A DNA stretch of 64,000 nt from Ashinkailepas kermadecensis. Lineage: Eukaryota > Arthropoda > Thecostraca > Neolepadidae. The position numbers and the translations under genes were made by a program. Shown here one piece after another: positions 54,342-64,000 of this stretch. The stretch covers positions 203,486 to 267,485 of the forward strand of contig JAOTOM010004336.1 of NCBI GenBank assembly GCA_034440615.1. Direction: 5' to 3'. How positions within the stretch are numbered: position 1 is the first letter of the stretch; each line of letters opens with the position of its first letter. Under the pieces are notes generated by a model. It saw only the letters and a list, made by a program, of their open reading frames with translations, did not search any database and was not told the origin of the DNA.

Positions 54342-54893
54342 ATGGATAGCGCAGGGGCGTCGCCAGGCACAGCGGTCGGAGAGCCGGCCACCGAGGAAAA
54401 GCCTTCGCCCGTGGAGTTGCTCACGCAGCTGGTGGCCCAGCAGCAGCAACAGTTGACCATGCTCATGGAACGCGAACTGTTTGGCGGCTCGCTCACGGCG
54501 CCCGAGGCGCCGGGCGTGGCCGCGCCTGCCGGCCCGCGGACGGACAACGCCGCTGAGCCCAGGGCCCGGCACCGGCTGCCGGTGACCGCCACACAGGTTC
54601 CTCAGCCGTCTTCCTCAGCGTCACTGAAGGACTTCGAGGCACGGCGAAGCAAATTCTCCGGCTACTGCCTGCTGACTGGCATCAACGGTCTCCAACATGC
54701 GGAGCAGAGAGCTGCTCTGTTGGTCGTCATGGACGACGACTGGACTCAGGTGGTCCGGTTCGGTCTGCAGGTTCCTGAGGACGCCGGAATGGAGGCGGTC
54801 ATTACAGCGATGCAAATGCATTTGCGCCGTCAGAGGAACATAATAATCGACCGTCGGGACTTCAACACCCACGTCCAAGAGCCTGGTGAGTTA
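54342..54893 (+). pseudogene. Gag-like region of the LTR retrotransposon, truncated
   Basis: From a Met at 54342 the frame gives a Gln-rich N-terminus (VAQQQQQ) and a capsid-like segment ending RDFNTHVQEPGE. No zinc knuckle follows. At about 54895 the sequence jumps, out of frame, to reverse transcriptase. Confidence 0.8.
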
Positions 54894-54894
54894 C

Positions 54895-56960
54895 CAAGCT
54901 CGACAGCAAGTGTGGGTATCATCAAATCGCCATCCGTGAAGAGGATCGTGATCTCACGACTTTCATCACGCCCTGGGGCCGCTTCCGATTCAAGCGCGCC
55001 AGCATGGGCCTGATCTCTTCCGGCGACGAAACAACCGACGGGGGGACGCAGCACTTGGCGATGTGCCGAACACATGCAAGGTGGTGGACGACCTACTGGC
55101 GTTCGACAAGTACTACAGCCAGCATATCCGCCGTGTCTTGGAGTTGCTGCAGAGGTGTGACAAGCACAGTATCACACTCAACTCAGAGAAGTGCGCCTTC
55201 GCTAAGTCAGAAGTGAACTTCTGCGGATTCCAGATCGGCGCATCCGGCTACACCGCGGACAAGAAGAAGCTCCGGGCCATCGCCAAGTTCCCGCAGTCCA
55301 CAAGCATTACCGACCTGAGGTCATTCCTCGGTCTCGCCAATCAGCTGGGCGAGTTCTCGTCTGACGTCGCAGCTGCTGCAGAGCCGCTCCGACAGCTTCT
55401 TCGGCCCAAGAACGCGTGGCTGTGGTCGCCGGATCACACCGTAGCCTTCAAAGAGGTGAAGAAGGCGTTGGTGTCGACACCCATTCTGGATTTCTTCGAC
55501 CCCCAGCGTCGGACCGTCCTGGAAACCGACGCTGCGCGTCTCCGCGGCCTTTGGTTCTGCCTACGACAGCAGGATGAGGTCGGACCGTGGCGCCTCATCC
55601 AGTGCGGTTCCAGCTTCCTGTCTGACGTCGAGACGAGGTACGCGGTCATCGAGATCGAGATGCTAGCCCTAGCTTGAGCATGCAGGAAGTGTTCGCTGTA
55701 CCTCAGCGGTTTACAGCGTTTCGAGGTGGTGACAGACCATCGGCCTCTCATTTAGATCCTGAACGCAAAGAGCCTGATTGACATCGAGAACCCGCGGCTC
55801 CAGCGTCTTCGTGAACAGCTGATGCGGCTCAACTTTTGGGCCACATGGCGGAAGGGCAAGCTACACGCCATCCCAGACGCATTGTCTAGGGCTCCAGTGG
55901 ACATCCCATTGGCAGAAGATGAGGAAGCCGAGAAGGATGTGTCCCACCGTATCGCCAGCATGGTCACTCGACTGGTCACCGCAATGCAGGAAGACGGATC
56001 TTTCGTGTCTGCATTCGAAGATTCAATGCTGAAGAAGGTCCAGTCAGCTGCTGACAGCGATCCAGAGTGCATCGCGCTGAAGGAAGTGGTCCTAGCTGGG
56101 TTTCCAGAACACAAATCCCAGCTGGAACCCCTGCTACGACCCTACTGGGGTGTACGAGATCGTCTGACGGTGGACGGCGGCCTGATTGTCTGCGGACAAC
56201 GGCTGGTCGTACCCAGAGGTCTCCGGCAAGAAACACTGCAGAGACTCCACGCCAGTCATCAAGGGGTGGACCGGACGAAGAGGCGCGCTCAATAAGTAGT
56301 CTACTGGCCGGGAATGGATCAGGACATCGCTAACGTCATCGGTGCCTGCGGTGCGTGTCAGACGCATCTCCCGAGCCAGCAAAAGGAGCCGCTGATATCT
56401 GAGAAGACGCTCACCCGCGTATTCGAGGCGGTATCAGCCGACTATTCTTCCTGGGCTGGACGTACTTACCTCGTGCACGTCGACAGACTATCTGGCTGGC
56501 CGTTCGTGTCCCACGTCACTGGGGAAGCGAGCGCCCGAGACCTCGTGTCACAGCTGCGAGGTCTGTTCACTAACACGGGCGTGCCTTGCGTTCTGTGTAC
56601 GGACGGTGGTCCTCAGTTGGCAGCTCGGCGCACTCGGGATTTTCTACAAAGGTGGGGTGTGTAGCATTAGATCTCCACGCCACACTTTCCCCAGTCCAAT
56701 GGACACGCGGAAGCCGCGGTGAAGGCGGCGAAGAGGCTCGTCATGAAGACAATGGTGAGCGATGACCTCAACACAGACGCGTCTGCACACGGTCTGCTCG
56801 AGTTGCGCAACACGCCACGAGCGGACGGCCGCTCGCCAGCACAGGTGGTTTATGACCATCCGCTACGGTCAGCGGTGCCGGCGCACCACCGTGCGTTCGC
56901 CAGTCTGACAGAAGGCAGCCGACAAGAAAGCCGAGGACATTGGGCGCCACCCAGCGGAGC
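54895..56960 (+). pseudogene. Pol remnant: partial reverse transcriptase, RNase H and integrase
   Basis: Begins within RT (KLDSKCGYHQIAI, then FITPWGRF). After a frame change the catalytic box reads VVDDLLAFD and the thumb region DLRSFLGLANQ. An RNase H-like region follows (VVTDHRPL, DALSRAP). Then comes integrase with a zinc finger (LHASHQG...CGACQTH) and catalytic-type residues at SADYSSW, CTDGGPQ and NGHAEAA. In-frame stops occur at about 55675, 55756, 56293 and 56662. Non-functional. Confidence 0.9.
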
Positions 56961-57604
56961 GGTATGACTCTTCGGCGCGCCCGCAGCGTCCGGGCCAGAG
57001 CGTCCTGCTCCAGGACGAGAGGTCTGGTCTGTGGGACCGGTCCGGCACAGTCGTACCGGTCGAGAGACGGCGCGACTATGTCATCTGTATGCCCAGCGGT
57101 CGGACATACTGGCGGAACAGCCGCTCCCTCCGACCCCTCCGCCCTCTGGTGACCGTCCCGATCGGGCCGCAGTGTCACGACGGCGGTAGTGGCCGACAGC
57201 AGGCCGCCGAGGCTGTCCAGGTCGGTCTGCAGCAACACGGCGCTCCTCACGGAAACCAGCAGAGCGCCCTGCAGGAACCTCCGACAGTTCCTGCCGACGA
57301 GACGAATGGCGGCCAGGACGCCGCCTGTCGACACCAGGCAGCGGACGGCGGCTTGGACAAGATCGACGATGAAGTGACCAGTGATGACCGAGTGCCGTCC
57401 AGCGGGACTCGCCGTCGCCGAAGGCCGAGTCGCATGGTAGTGACCTGGGGCGGGACTACGTACACAATGTGTAGCCAGTCCTGGTGGTGCCCGTCAGTGT
57501 CGGTGTCGGAGCAATCGTACCTGTGCGACATTGCGCTTTCGGCGATGTTTGACGACTTGTTATCAGACGCAGATGAGTCCAGTGATTGTGCGTCTTGGGG
57601 GAGG

Positions 57605-57787
57605 TGTTGTGTGGTTATGGAGACCTTCTGACTCGCTGCCATATTCCCGCAGAGTATCGCAGCGAAAGCTAATGTGGGTTTGGCCGCCCACGAATAAACA
57701 GTCTAACCCCGGAAGCCGCAGCGTTTGGACCGTCCCAACCGTCTATGAGTAGGAATCACTGAGCTCCAACCAATAAGATACATAACA
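57605..57787 (+). repeat. 3' LTR
   Basis: Starts TGTTGTGTGGTTATGGAGAC and ends ACATAACA, with AATAAA at 57693. Preceded by a purine tract and followed by the GCTGC target duplication. Confidence 0.93.
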
Positions 57788-57792
57788 GCTGC

Positions 57793-58424
57793 CCCGCACT
57801 CAACACGTTAGACGAGTCCTTGTTTCCAGGTCCAGGGTTCATCAAGAGCGGGACTGGCGGGGCGACAGAGCGCGGGATCCCGACAAGACGAAGTGGACGG
57901 AGAGACCAGGGAATTGGTCCATCTGCTGATCGGAGTTCGGACAGAACCGTCACGAAAGAGATGGCGAACGATAGCTGGTTGCAGGATGGATGGGGCTCCA
58001 CGGACTGGTGGTCAATAAAACGGAATGGGTGGATAACTCCGGAGAAATGGCTTGTGCTCGCAGGGAACCGGATACTGAGCTAAATGAGAGGATCGACTGA
58101 AGGCAATGAACAATAAAAAAAACCTGTATATACCGGTCCGAAGAATACTTCGGACCAGATGACAACCCATCATGAAAATGATTTCCCCGCAGAGTCTCAG
58201 CCGGATATATTTAAGCTTCAAAGAACCCGAAACACCGGCTCTCCATCAAACAGCTGTGGTGGCTGTAAAACAACTAGACGAGCCCCCCAACAAATCATTC
58301 ACATACAGAACACGGAATATCAATCGCCCTTTTCATAGATAAATATGCATACGGTTGTGATCACTTGGTTAACTTCGTGGTTCCTTCACCTCACACAATG
58401 GACGAAGATGAAGAACAACCTTGG
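57793..58424. other. Intron segment, no feature recognised
   Basis: Unassigned ECHS1 intron DNA between the LTR element and the SINE. Confidence 0.5.
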
Positions 58425-58600
58425 ATTCTTTTACGACGCATTCAACTGTCATAGAGCGTCGCCAACCTCTCACGCCGATTGGTCACGGGTGGATTCGGTG
58501 ATCCCGCCGGTTGCGGGATTCGAACTCACGATCTTGCAATCAAGAATCCAACACCAGGATTGAGTTCACCACCAACTGAGTTACCACGGCCCCTCGGAAA
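58425..58600 (-). mobile_element. tRNA-derived SINE, copy 3 (full head, reverse)
   Basis: Reverse-orientation copy. The tail TTCTTTTACGACGCATT, body GCCAACCTCTCACGCCGATT, box B complement GGATTCGAACTC and box A complement ACCAACTGAGTTACC are all present. It sits in the ECHS1 intron in the same direction as ECHS1. Confidence 0.88.
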
Positions 58601-59298
58601 AAATGGGGGAAAAGGAAAGCATTACACCATGATCTCGTACGGTGGAAACCCTTGTATATGGTGGCTTCGTCTGCCTCCTACAACCAGTGAACACCTAATG
58701 CGACTCAAGTGCGCCGGTGGTGTTCGTCAGGTGCCACGGAACACATGGTGAGAGACAGGACAATTTCAGAGTTCTCATCTGTGGTAGAAAGTTATGCATG
58801 AACTGTGCGGTGCTTATCTGAATTAAAACCGCAGTAGTGGAAAGGGAGCAGGTCCTATACTTTGACGGTAAATTTATATCAAGCTTCATCTCTTAACCCG
58901 ACTATGTGTAAACATTCTTTTCTCAGTTAGGTTAAGAGAAGAAGCTAATCTTCTCGGATTCTCTAAGTGAGTGATTGATACGAGGGGCACCCAGTAATAC
59001 GTCAGCGCTCAAAATGCGCTATCGGAGCGGCTACGGTTAGGTTTGTTGTCCACACTGCATTACACACGGCCCGAAATAGCACGGATGCCTGGCCAGCTGA
59101 GCAATGCTGGCCGATCGACAAATCTTCGGCCGCCACGACCCGTCCCTGGCGGAAGCCTTCGCCGACGCAGGTGCGGTGATATCGCTCCTGAGGCGACTGG
59201 GGCGTCTCTGACGCCCACGATACGGACACAGTATAATAAAAAAAAGGGACAACAACACTGGCCGACACTACTGATGGGGGAGGTGGGCACAGCCTCAC
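58601..59298. other. 5' part of the ECHS1 intron, no feature recognised
   Basis: Ends at the donor GTGAGG on the minus strand (59298-59293). No other feature. Confidence 0.5.
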
Positions 59299-59544
59299 CT
59301 TAGGATTGTCCTGCGCGTCCTGCACGGCCTGCATCAGCTCAGTCATGAGCGGACTGCAGAGCGCGTTCAGCGACTTAGGCCTGTTGAGCTGGATGAGTGT
59401 GACGCGGTCGTTGAGGCCACGCTGCGACACCAGGATGTGTTCGAAGGAAGCCGTGCTGGCGAAGCGGGGCATCGCCGTCGGTGGCCGGCTCAGTGCCAGC
59501 CGGGTCATGCCTAGTCGGCACGCTCGGCAAAGTGCGGAAGCCAT
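59299..59544 (-). CDS. ECHS1: Mitochondrial short-chain enoyl-CoA hydratase, N-terminal exon
   Basis: The exon encodes 82 residues from a Met at 59544 and ends in phase 0 at AAG|GTGAGG, matching exon 2. The first about 30 residues (MASALCRACRLGMTRLALSR and so on) are rich in Arg, Ala, Ser and Leu without acidic residues, a mitochondrial targeting peptide. The start of the crotonase fold follows: FEHILVSQRG, VTLIQLNRPKSLNALCSPLM and a helix to DNPK. This aligns in order with animal ECHS1. Position and phase show it joins the exon at 52674 across a 6.6-kb intron. Confidence 0.95.
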
Positions 59545-60765
59545 GGCACCTCTGGATGTCTAAAGGTCAATACCGGACCGTCTGAAACTCAATGATATCC
59601 TGTCAGCAGTAAGTTCGGGTGATGCCTAGGCAATGGCACAAGCTGCAATACTACACAAAAGGTTCTTTAAATTATTTAAATTCAATCCACAATCTTCTGC
59701 ATTCAATGGGTTGAAATTCAGTCTTCAATCCTCTAAATTGCAAAGGATTGTAATTTCATTCACCCTCATCTTTGCAACCTTCTTCTGCATGCAAAATTCT
59801 TGCTGACAATCCATAAAAAACCTAATCGAGTTTCTGTGGCACCAGGGAGTATGAAATAGGTACATAATTTTGAGTTATTGGCATGAATCTATGTGAAGAG
59901 AGCACTCTCCACAAGAAATGTGAGAGGAAAGACACCAGGAATGTATTAAAACCTCATTCAATCAAAATAGCTGTTCTGCCTGAAGTAAGAAAAGAGCAAA
60001 CCTCAGTCTGGCTCATGCTGACTAAACACAAAATTGTGCAGGTTGAAACACTACATACACCAGCACCTTTTAAAAAAATATAATCATTACACAGGGGTGC
60101 TTGATCTTGATCATCTCATGTTTTAATAATTTGGTGATTCCATATTTTGTCTGCCAAAGGCTCCATATTTTTTTCTCGAAGGGATTGTGCACCTTCTTCA
60201 ATGATAAATACTGGATCCACTCAGGCCAAGTGCAACCTTGCAGACTTAAAATGATCATAAAGACCATGTTTGGAATTCAGCACACTTGTTTTAACAGGTG
60301 TAGACACATGTGCCATATTCCAAACACCTTTGTTCAGTTTGGAACTGATGGAAGATCATCTGTGTTGCTTGCAGAATACTTTTATACCTCAAGAAAAGAC
60401 TGTTCAATACAGTTGAACCCAACAAAACATGATTACAAACAACCACAGGGCTTCAATGTAGCTGATTTGTACAAGTTATTAGTAGCTGCTAAAAAATACT
60501 TGTGTAATTGCAAAAAAAAATATTTCAGGCTACTTCTTCACGGTTTTCTTAAGCTGACCACCCTTGAAAGCCTGAGAAAGGCACCTGTGGACCACACACA
60601 AAGACTGTACCATAGAACCGTACACAAAGAAGTGGTAGGTACTGCTGCTTGATAGGAACATTGTATTTTCTGTAGAGAAAGGTTGTTATTATTGTGCTTT
60701 AAGGTGGCAACAAGGCAAGTTTTTACACACATTTGCCTCCATAAAGCAAACAAATGGGTTGGGTT
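59545..60765. other. Upstream of ECHS1; unassigned AT-rich DNA with open frames
   Basis: The first bases probably hold the ECHS1 5' UTR and promoter, but no clear core motif was found. Plus-strand frames at 59883-60083 and 60101-60652 are long for such AT-rich DNA and contain Cys/Lys-rich segments, yet match nothing I recognise; they may be transposon remnants. Confidence 0.35.
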
Positions 60766-60769
60766 GGGT

Positions 60770-61215
60770 TTGATTAGGTTAGGTTAGGTTAGTTTAGGCT
60801 TGTCAGATTTTTTTTAAAATAGAAATTTGCCAAAAAACTGCAAAATAATTTTGGAAATTGTACTTTATTCAAAAGCAGCTGATGTTAGGTTAGGTTAGGT
60901 TGGGTTAGGGTTTTTAAACTCACATTTTCAGAAAATAAATTGCTTAAGCTCTTCCCAATTTTATTTGTTTGAATTGTTTTCTCCAAAGGGAGGTTAAGCT
61001 AGGTTAGGTTAGGTTTTGTTACATTTTTATTTTATTTGTGTTAAGCAGTTCTTTTATGCTATGCTACCTACCTAACTAAAAGCACCTTTTTCGGTGTTAT
61101 TTTGCTCAAACCTGAAAAGTAAGCATTTGCACAGAAAATGAGTGGTACTATCACCTTGGTCACATTCATAAACATTGCACTGGAATGGTAAGTTCCAAGA
61201 ATTCATAAAACACCT
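60770..61215 (+). repeat. LINE-associated 5' repeat, copy 2
   Basis: TTAGGTTAGGTT runs, then the GCATTTGCACAGAAAATGAGTGG and AATTCATAAAACACCTTAAAGC blocks in the same order as at 35730-36015. No LINE coding sequence follows. Confidence 0.75.
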
Positions 61216-61239
61216 TAAAGCACGAATTTACTGGCTAGA

Positions 61240-61460
61240 CTACGTTACGTTAGGTTATGTTGCATGTTTATGATATTTTGAAGCATTTCTTTTTATGCTG
61301 TTACCTAACTCAAAGCCTCTTTTTTGGGTTGTTTTACTCACAACTTGAAAAGTAAGCATTTGCAGAGAAAATAAGTGGTCCCATCATCTTAGTGATTGAT
61401 AAACATTGCATTGGAATGATCAATTCCAAGAAATCATAAAACACCTCAAAGCACAAATGT
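61240..61460 (+). repeat. LINE-associated 5' repeat, copy 3
   Basis: A tandem neighbour of copy 2 with the same block order (CCTAACTCAAAGCC, GCATTTGCAGAGAAAATAAG, ATCATAAAACACC). Confidence 0.75.
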
Positions 61461-61723
61461 ATCAATGTTGTTTGTTTATGAATACTGGGGAACAGAGTGG
61501 GAAACTTACTTTCTGGGTTGGGAGAGGGAGTGCATACCAATTCATTCCGGAGTACATTTTCGTGGACATTATTTTTTGGAATCTGTTTACCAGTAACCGA
61601 CCGGAAAAACCTAAATCAGTAACTACATAATATGCATAAGTAATATAATTCTCATTTTTGGTCAAATCAAATGCCAAAACATAGGAAAAAATAAGTGAAC
61701 AATGGATGGCACCGCCAGGCCGT

Positions 61724-62493
61724 AGTCGGTTTTACAGCGGAACTTTGCTCCCAGGTCCTGTGGTCTCAGGAACAAGATAGAGGGAGAAGACCCGGCATAG
61801 TGATCTGCATAAATTAAAAGCAACCACCAAATATAATTCTCGCATCAGTTTTAATAACAAAATATGTTTTACTATTGACGCTGCTGAAATAAGTAGAATT
61901 GAACTTATGAATATCAGCAAATTGCAATACGCTTTCTAATTTACGTCGAGACTGCACTCAGCTCTACGGTATCTGGCAGCCGACGGATGACTGCCAGATG
62001 ACAAATTGGCGCTGTGGTTAAATTAGCGAAGGATGCGGTTATAAGCCAATTTCCTGAGCAACGGTACAGAAAATGATAACAAAAGTACACTTAATCGATG
62101 TCAACCAAGTTATAAATCCATACCTGATACTGCCGACATGCTCACGCCACACAACTAATAAATATTAACAACACACCCAACGAGTAGGACGCTCGTGCAC
62201 AGACTGATTTGTTGCCTGCCACATACTGGGATATAGGTTTCGGAATATAAAATGGTTTAAGGAAAATTATACTAAAACAATCAGTCTAAAATCGTTTTAT
62301 TCTCACCACCAAGAAACAAGTTTTGTCAATGAAAAAGCTGAGAAAATTCAGTGAAATCAATTCTTGTTAATAATAAATGTTCTTCGGTGTACTTTTTTAG
62401 TTCATGTCTGGAATGTTTAGGTAAAGCAAGCAATGACTTGGAAGGATGAAAAGCGACTAGACAGGAGAGCAAATTGACGCTGTAAAACCGACT
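61724..62493. mobile_element. Non-autonomous TIR element (MITE-like), copy 2
   Basis: A 770-bp copy of the element at 39442-40195, same orientation, with the same 16-bp terminal inverted repeats. It has 16 extra bases (around ATATAATTCTCGC near 61830) compared with copy 1. Flanks GCCGT and AGTGA do not form a clean duplication, so its insertion site has changed or the ends were rearranged. Confidence 0.92.
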
Positions 62494-64000
62494 AGTGACC
62501 GATAATAATCAGCACTGTTTCGTGTGTCATAACTCACAGGATAAATGCGCTTTCCTTTCACTGTTGGTCTCAGTACAAGGCTAGCCATATGAAAAAGAAA
62601 CAAAAATACTTCACACTTCACCCTCAGCTCAGCGCATACCTACCTACGCAGCCAATTTCCCACGTAACACAAACGCAACTACGCTACCGCACACGCCACA
62701 GAGTTGGATGTGATCGAAGCAAGGCGATATATACCAGGTGGCGTCATCCCTACTGCGCAGCTTTATGCGCAGGTTCTTAAATGACGTCATCAGGGGTACA
62801 CACTTAACATGGGCCAGCCGCTTACACGCTTCGAAGATACGCAACTTGTGTACACTACGGGGGAGAAAACGAGGGTTTAAGAAGTTTAGGTGCAAAACTT
62901 AGGGCGTCATAGTCCCGGAAGGGATCTATAATACCTTTCATGCGCATATTATACCCGAAAGAACGTGCAAAGGGAAGTGAGACAAGTCAAATACGGCATA
63001 TAATTAACATCTTACCGCGGTGGGATGCAGCAAGGACGTATCTGAAGCGTGGTCGTCGCCATGATGGAACCAGGTAGAAGGAGGGGGCGGGGAGCCCCAG
63101 TCTGTATCAAATTTAGCATTGTGCTTGTGGTGTTGCATGGCAAAAGTAATTAACCCAAATACATTTTCATCCCCCTCTATATGCGGCAACGCCCCCGTTT
63201 TAGATGTCAAGGAAGGTGACAATCTTTTTTTCCAGATCGATAGTACCATAGAGAGCACGTGAGAGGCAGACATTCCTATTATGGGGGCATCTGTAAGCCC
63301 CAGAGCCAGCTCAGCAACGGGGGTGGAATTTTCAGAAAATTATTTTGGGGACGCAATGCCTGGAGGTAGCAGGAAGACCTTCAGTCGAGAGGCCCCATTA
63401 GCGCCACATGTTAAAATATGAAATTATTGGGGAAGGTGGGCTCACGTCAGTCTTAAAGGAGGCTGATGCCTCCCAAAAGTAAGTACAATTTAACTCAAGC
63501 TAGGAGGCTACATTCGACGGACGGACTGGAAACATTGGCTCCAAAAGCGGTCAGGCATGTATTGGTGGCATTCCCAAGCAATGCGTTCAGGACCAGATCT
63601 GGATCATTCCAAAACGCTCCTACACGTCGGCGTAGTCGACCTAGTCGGCTTATGCGCTGGTTCCGGCTCAGGGCATGAATGAACGATTGCAATCAAAGTT
63701 CGTGGAGCAAATGCATGTCGCATGTCGTTCTTTCCAATCAATGCTCATAGGCCAAATGATAGATACAAGCAACAATGAAGTGGCATACGCCACCTGCCAC
63801 ATAGCACTGCCAGAACCAAGAGCAGTGCCAAGTGCAGCCAGAACGGGCAAGCATATGGAGCGCCGCTAGTCTGCCCCTGGTCACAGCGGCAGCAGCAAAC
63901 ACGCCAACAGGACAGCGGGACCGAGCGATACGAGAGCATTGTCTAGTGCCGCCAGGACTAGGCGGCGATCGGTACAGGGATCGCCGCCAACCCATCAATG
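62494..64000. other. No gene recognised to the right edge
   Basis: Mixed DNA. Bases 63480-64000 are moderately GC-rich with short open frames on both strands, but nothing is recognisable. A gene could start beyond the edge. Confidence 0.4.

Larger units (their letters stand above)
54043..57787 (+). mobile_element. Ty3/gypsy-type LTR retrotransposon, internally deleted, antisense in ECHS1
   Basis: Two LTRs of about 185 bp with TG...CA ends are flanked by a perfect 5-bp duplication, GCTGC at 54038-54042 and 57788-57792. A primer-binding-type TGG follows the 5' LTR at 54228, and a purine tract GGGGGAGG (57597-57604) precedes the 3' LTR. The interior is only about 3.4 kb. A gag-like region leads straight into the middle of reverse transcriptase, with the end of gag, the protease and the N-terminal RT missing; then come RNase H and integrase with several stops. 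It must have been mobilised in trans or have decayed after insertion. Confidence 0.93.
52675..59298 (-). other. 6.6-kb ECHS1 intron full of mobile elements
   Basis: Both splice sites are clear (AAG|GTGAGG at the 59298 side, CGCCAG at the 52675 side). The intron contains a hexamer repeat, a fold-back element, a hairpin, an LTR retrotransposon and a SINE. Confidence 0.85.

Noticed and set aside
60745..61010. Interstitial telomere (TTAGG)n
   Set aside because: Only two to four units in a row, mixed with TTGGG variants and repeated as part of a longer dispersed block.

Overview
This window reads as repeat-rich genomic DNA of an animal, most likely an arthropod and perhaps a crustacean. The support is spliced GC-rich exons in AT-richer DNA, a mitochondrial enoyl-CoA hydratase, a fukutin-related protein, an extracellular EGF/mucin/C-type lectin gene, a tRNA-derived SINE, a CR1/L2-like LINE, a hAT transposon, a Ty3/gypsy LTR element and short TTAGG-like runs. 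The species cannot be fixed from the sequence. There is no sign of bacterial gene organisation.

Layout. Bases 1-6608 (+) hold the 3' part of an unrecognised gene: a long GC-rich open frame at the left edge (possible first exon) and three exons at 4256-4466, 4860-5084 and 6551-6608 with matching splice phases. Facing it on the minus strand, six exons between 26680 and 9971 join in phase into a secreted-type protein: a Cys-rich linker, a calcium-binding EGF domain, a Pro/Ser/Thr-rich mucin-like stalk built on a 12-bp tandem repeat, and a C-type lectin domain split over three exons. Four of its five introns are filled with tandem repeat arrays (22-, 46-, about 21-, 48- and 15-bp units). From 27 to 33 kb there are further minisatellites and mostly unassigned DNA.

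Bases 33489-35584 (-) hold FKRP, the Golgi ribitol-5-phosphate transferase, in two exons; the first splice donor lies in a 57-bp tandem duplication. Bases 35.7-49.5 kb are a transposon block: a degenerate LINE, a second LINE fragment split by a 754-bp TIR element, and an 8.95-kb hAT element with 13-bp TIRs. The hAT is itself split by a 5.26-kb insertion bounded by a 4-bp target duplication. That insertion carries about 2 kb of unclassified sequence and about 0.87 kb of GAGACA hexamer.

Bases 52044-59544 (-) hold ECHS1 as two exons around a 6.6-kb intron. The intron contains an antisense, internally deleted gypsy-type LTR retrotransposon with a perfect 5-bp target duplication, a fold-back element, a 47-nt hairpin and a SINE. 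The right end has repeated LINE-associated sequence and a second copy of the TIR element; no gene was recognised beyond it.

Exon boundaries are inferred from splice motifs and phase agreement, not from transcripts. FKRP, ECHS1, the lectin and EGF exons and the transposon ends are well supported. The left-edge gene is a real-looking gene of unknown family.
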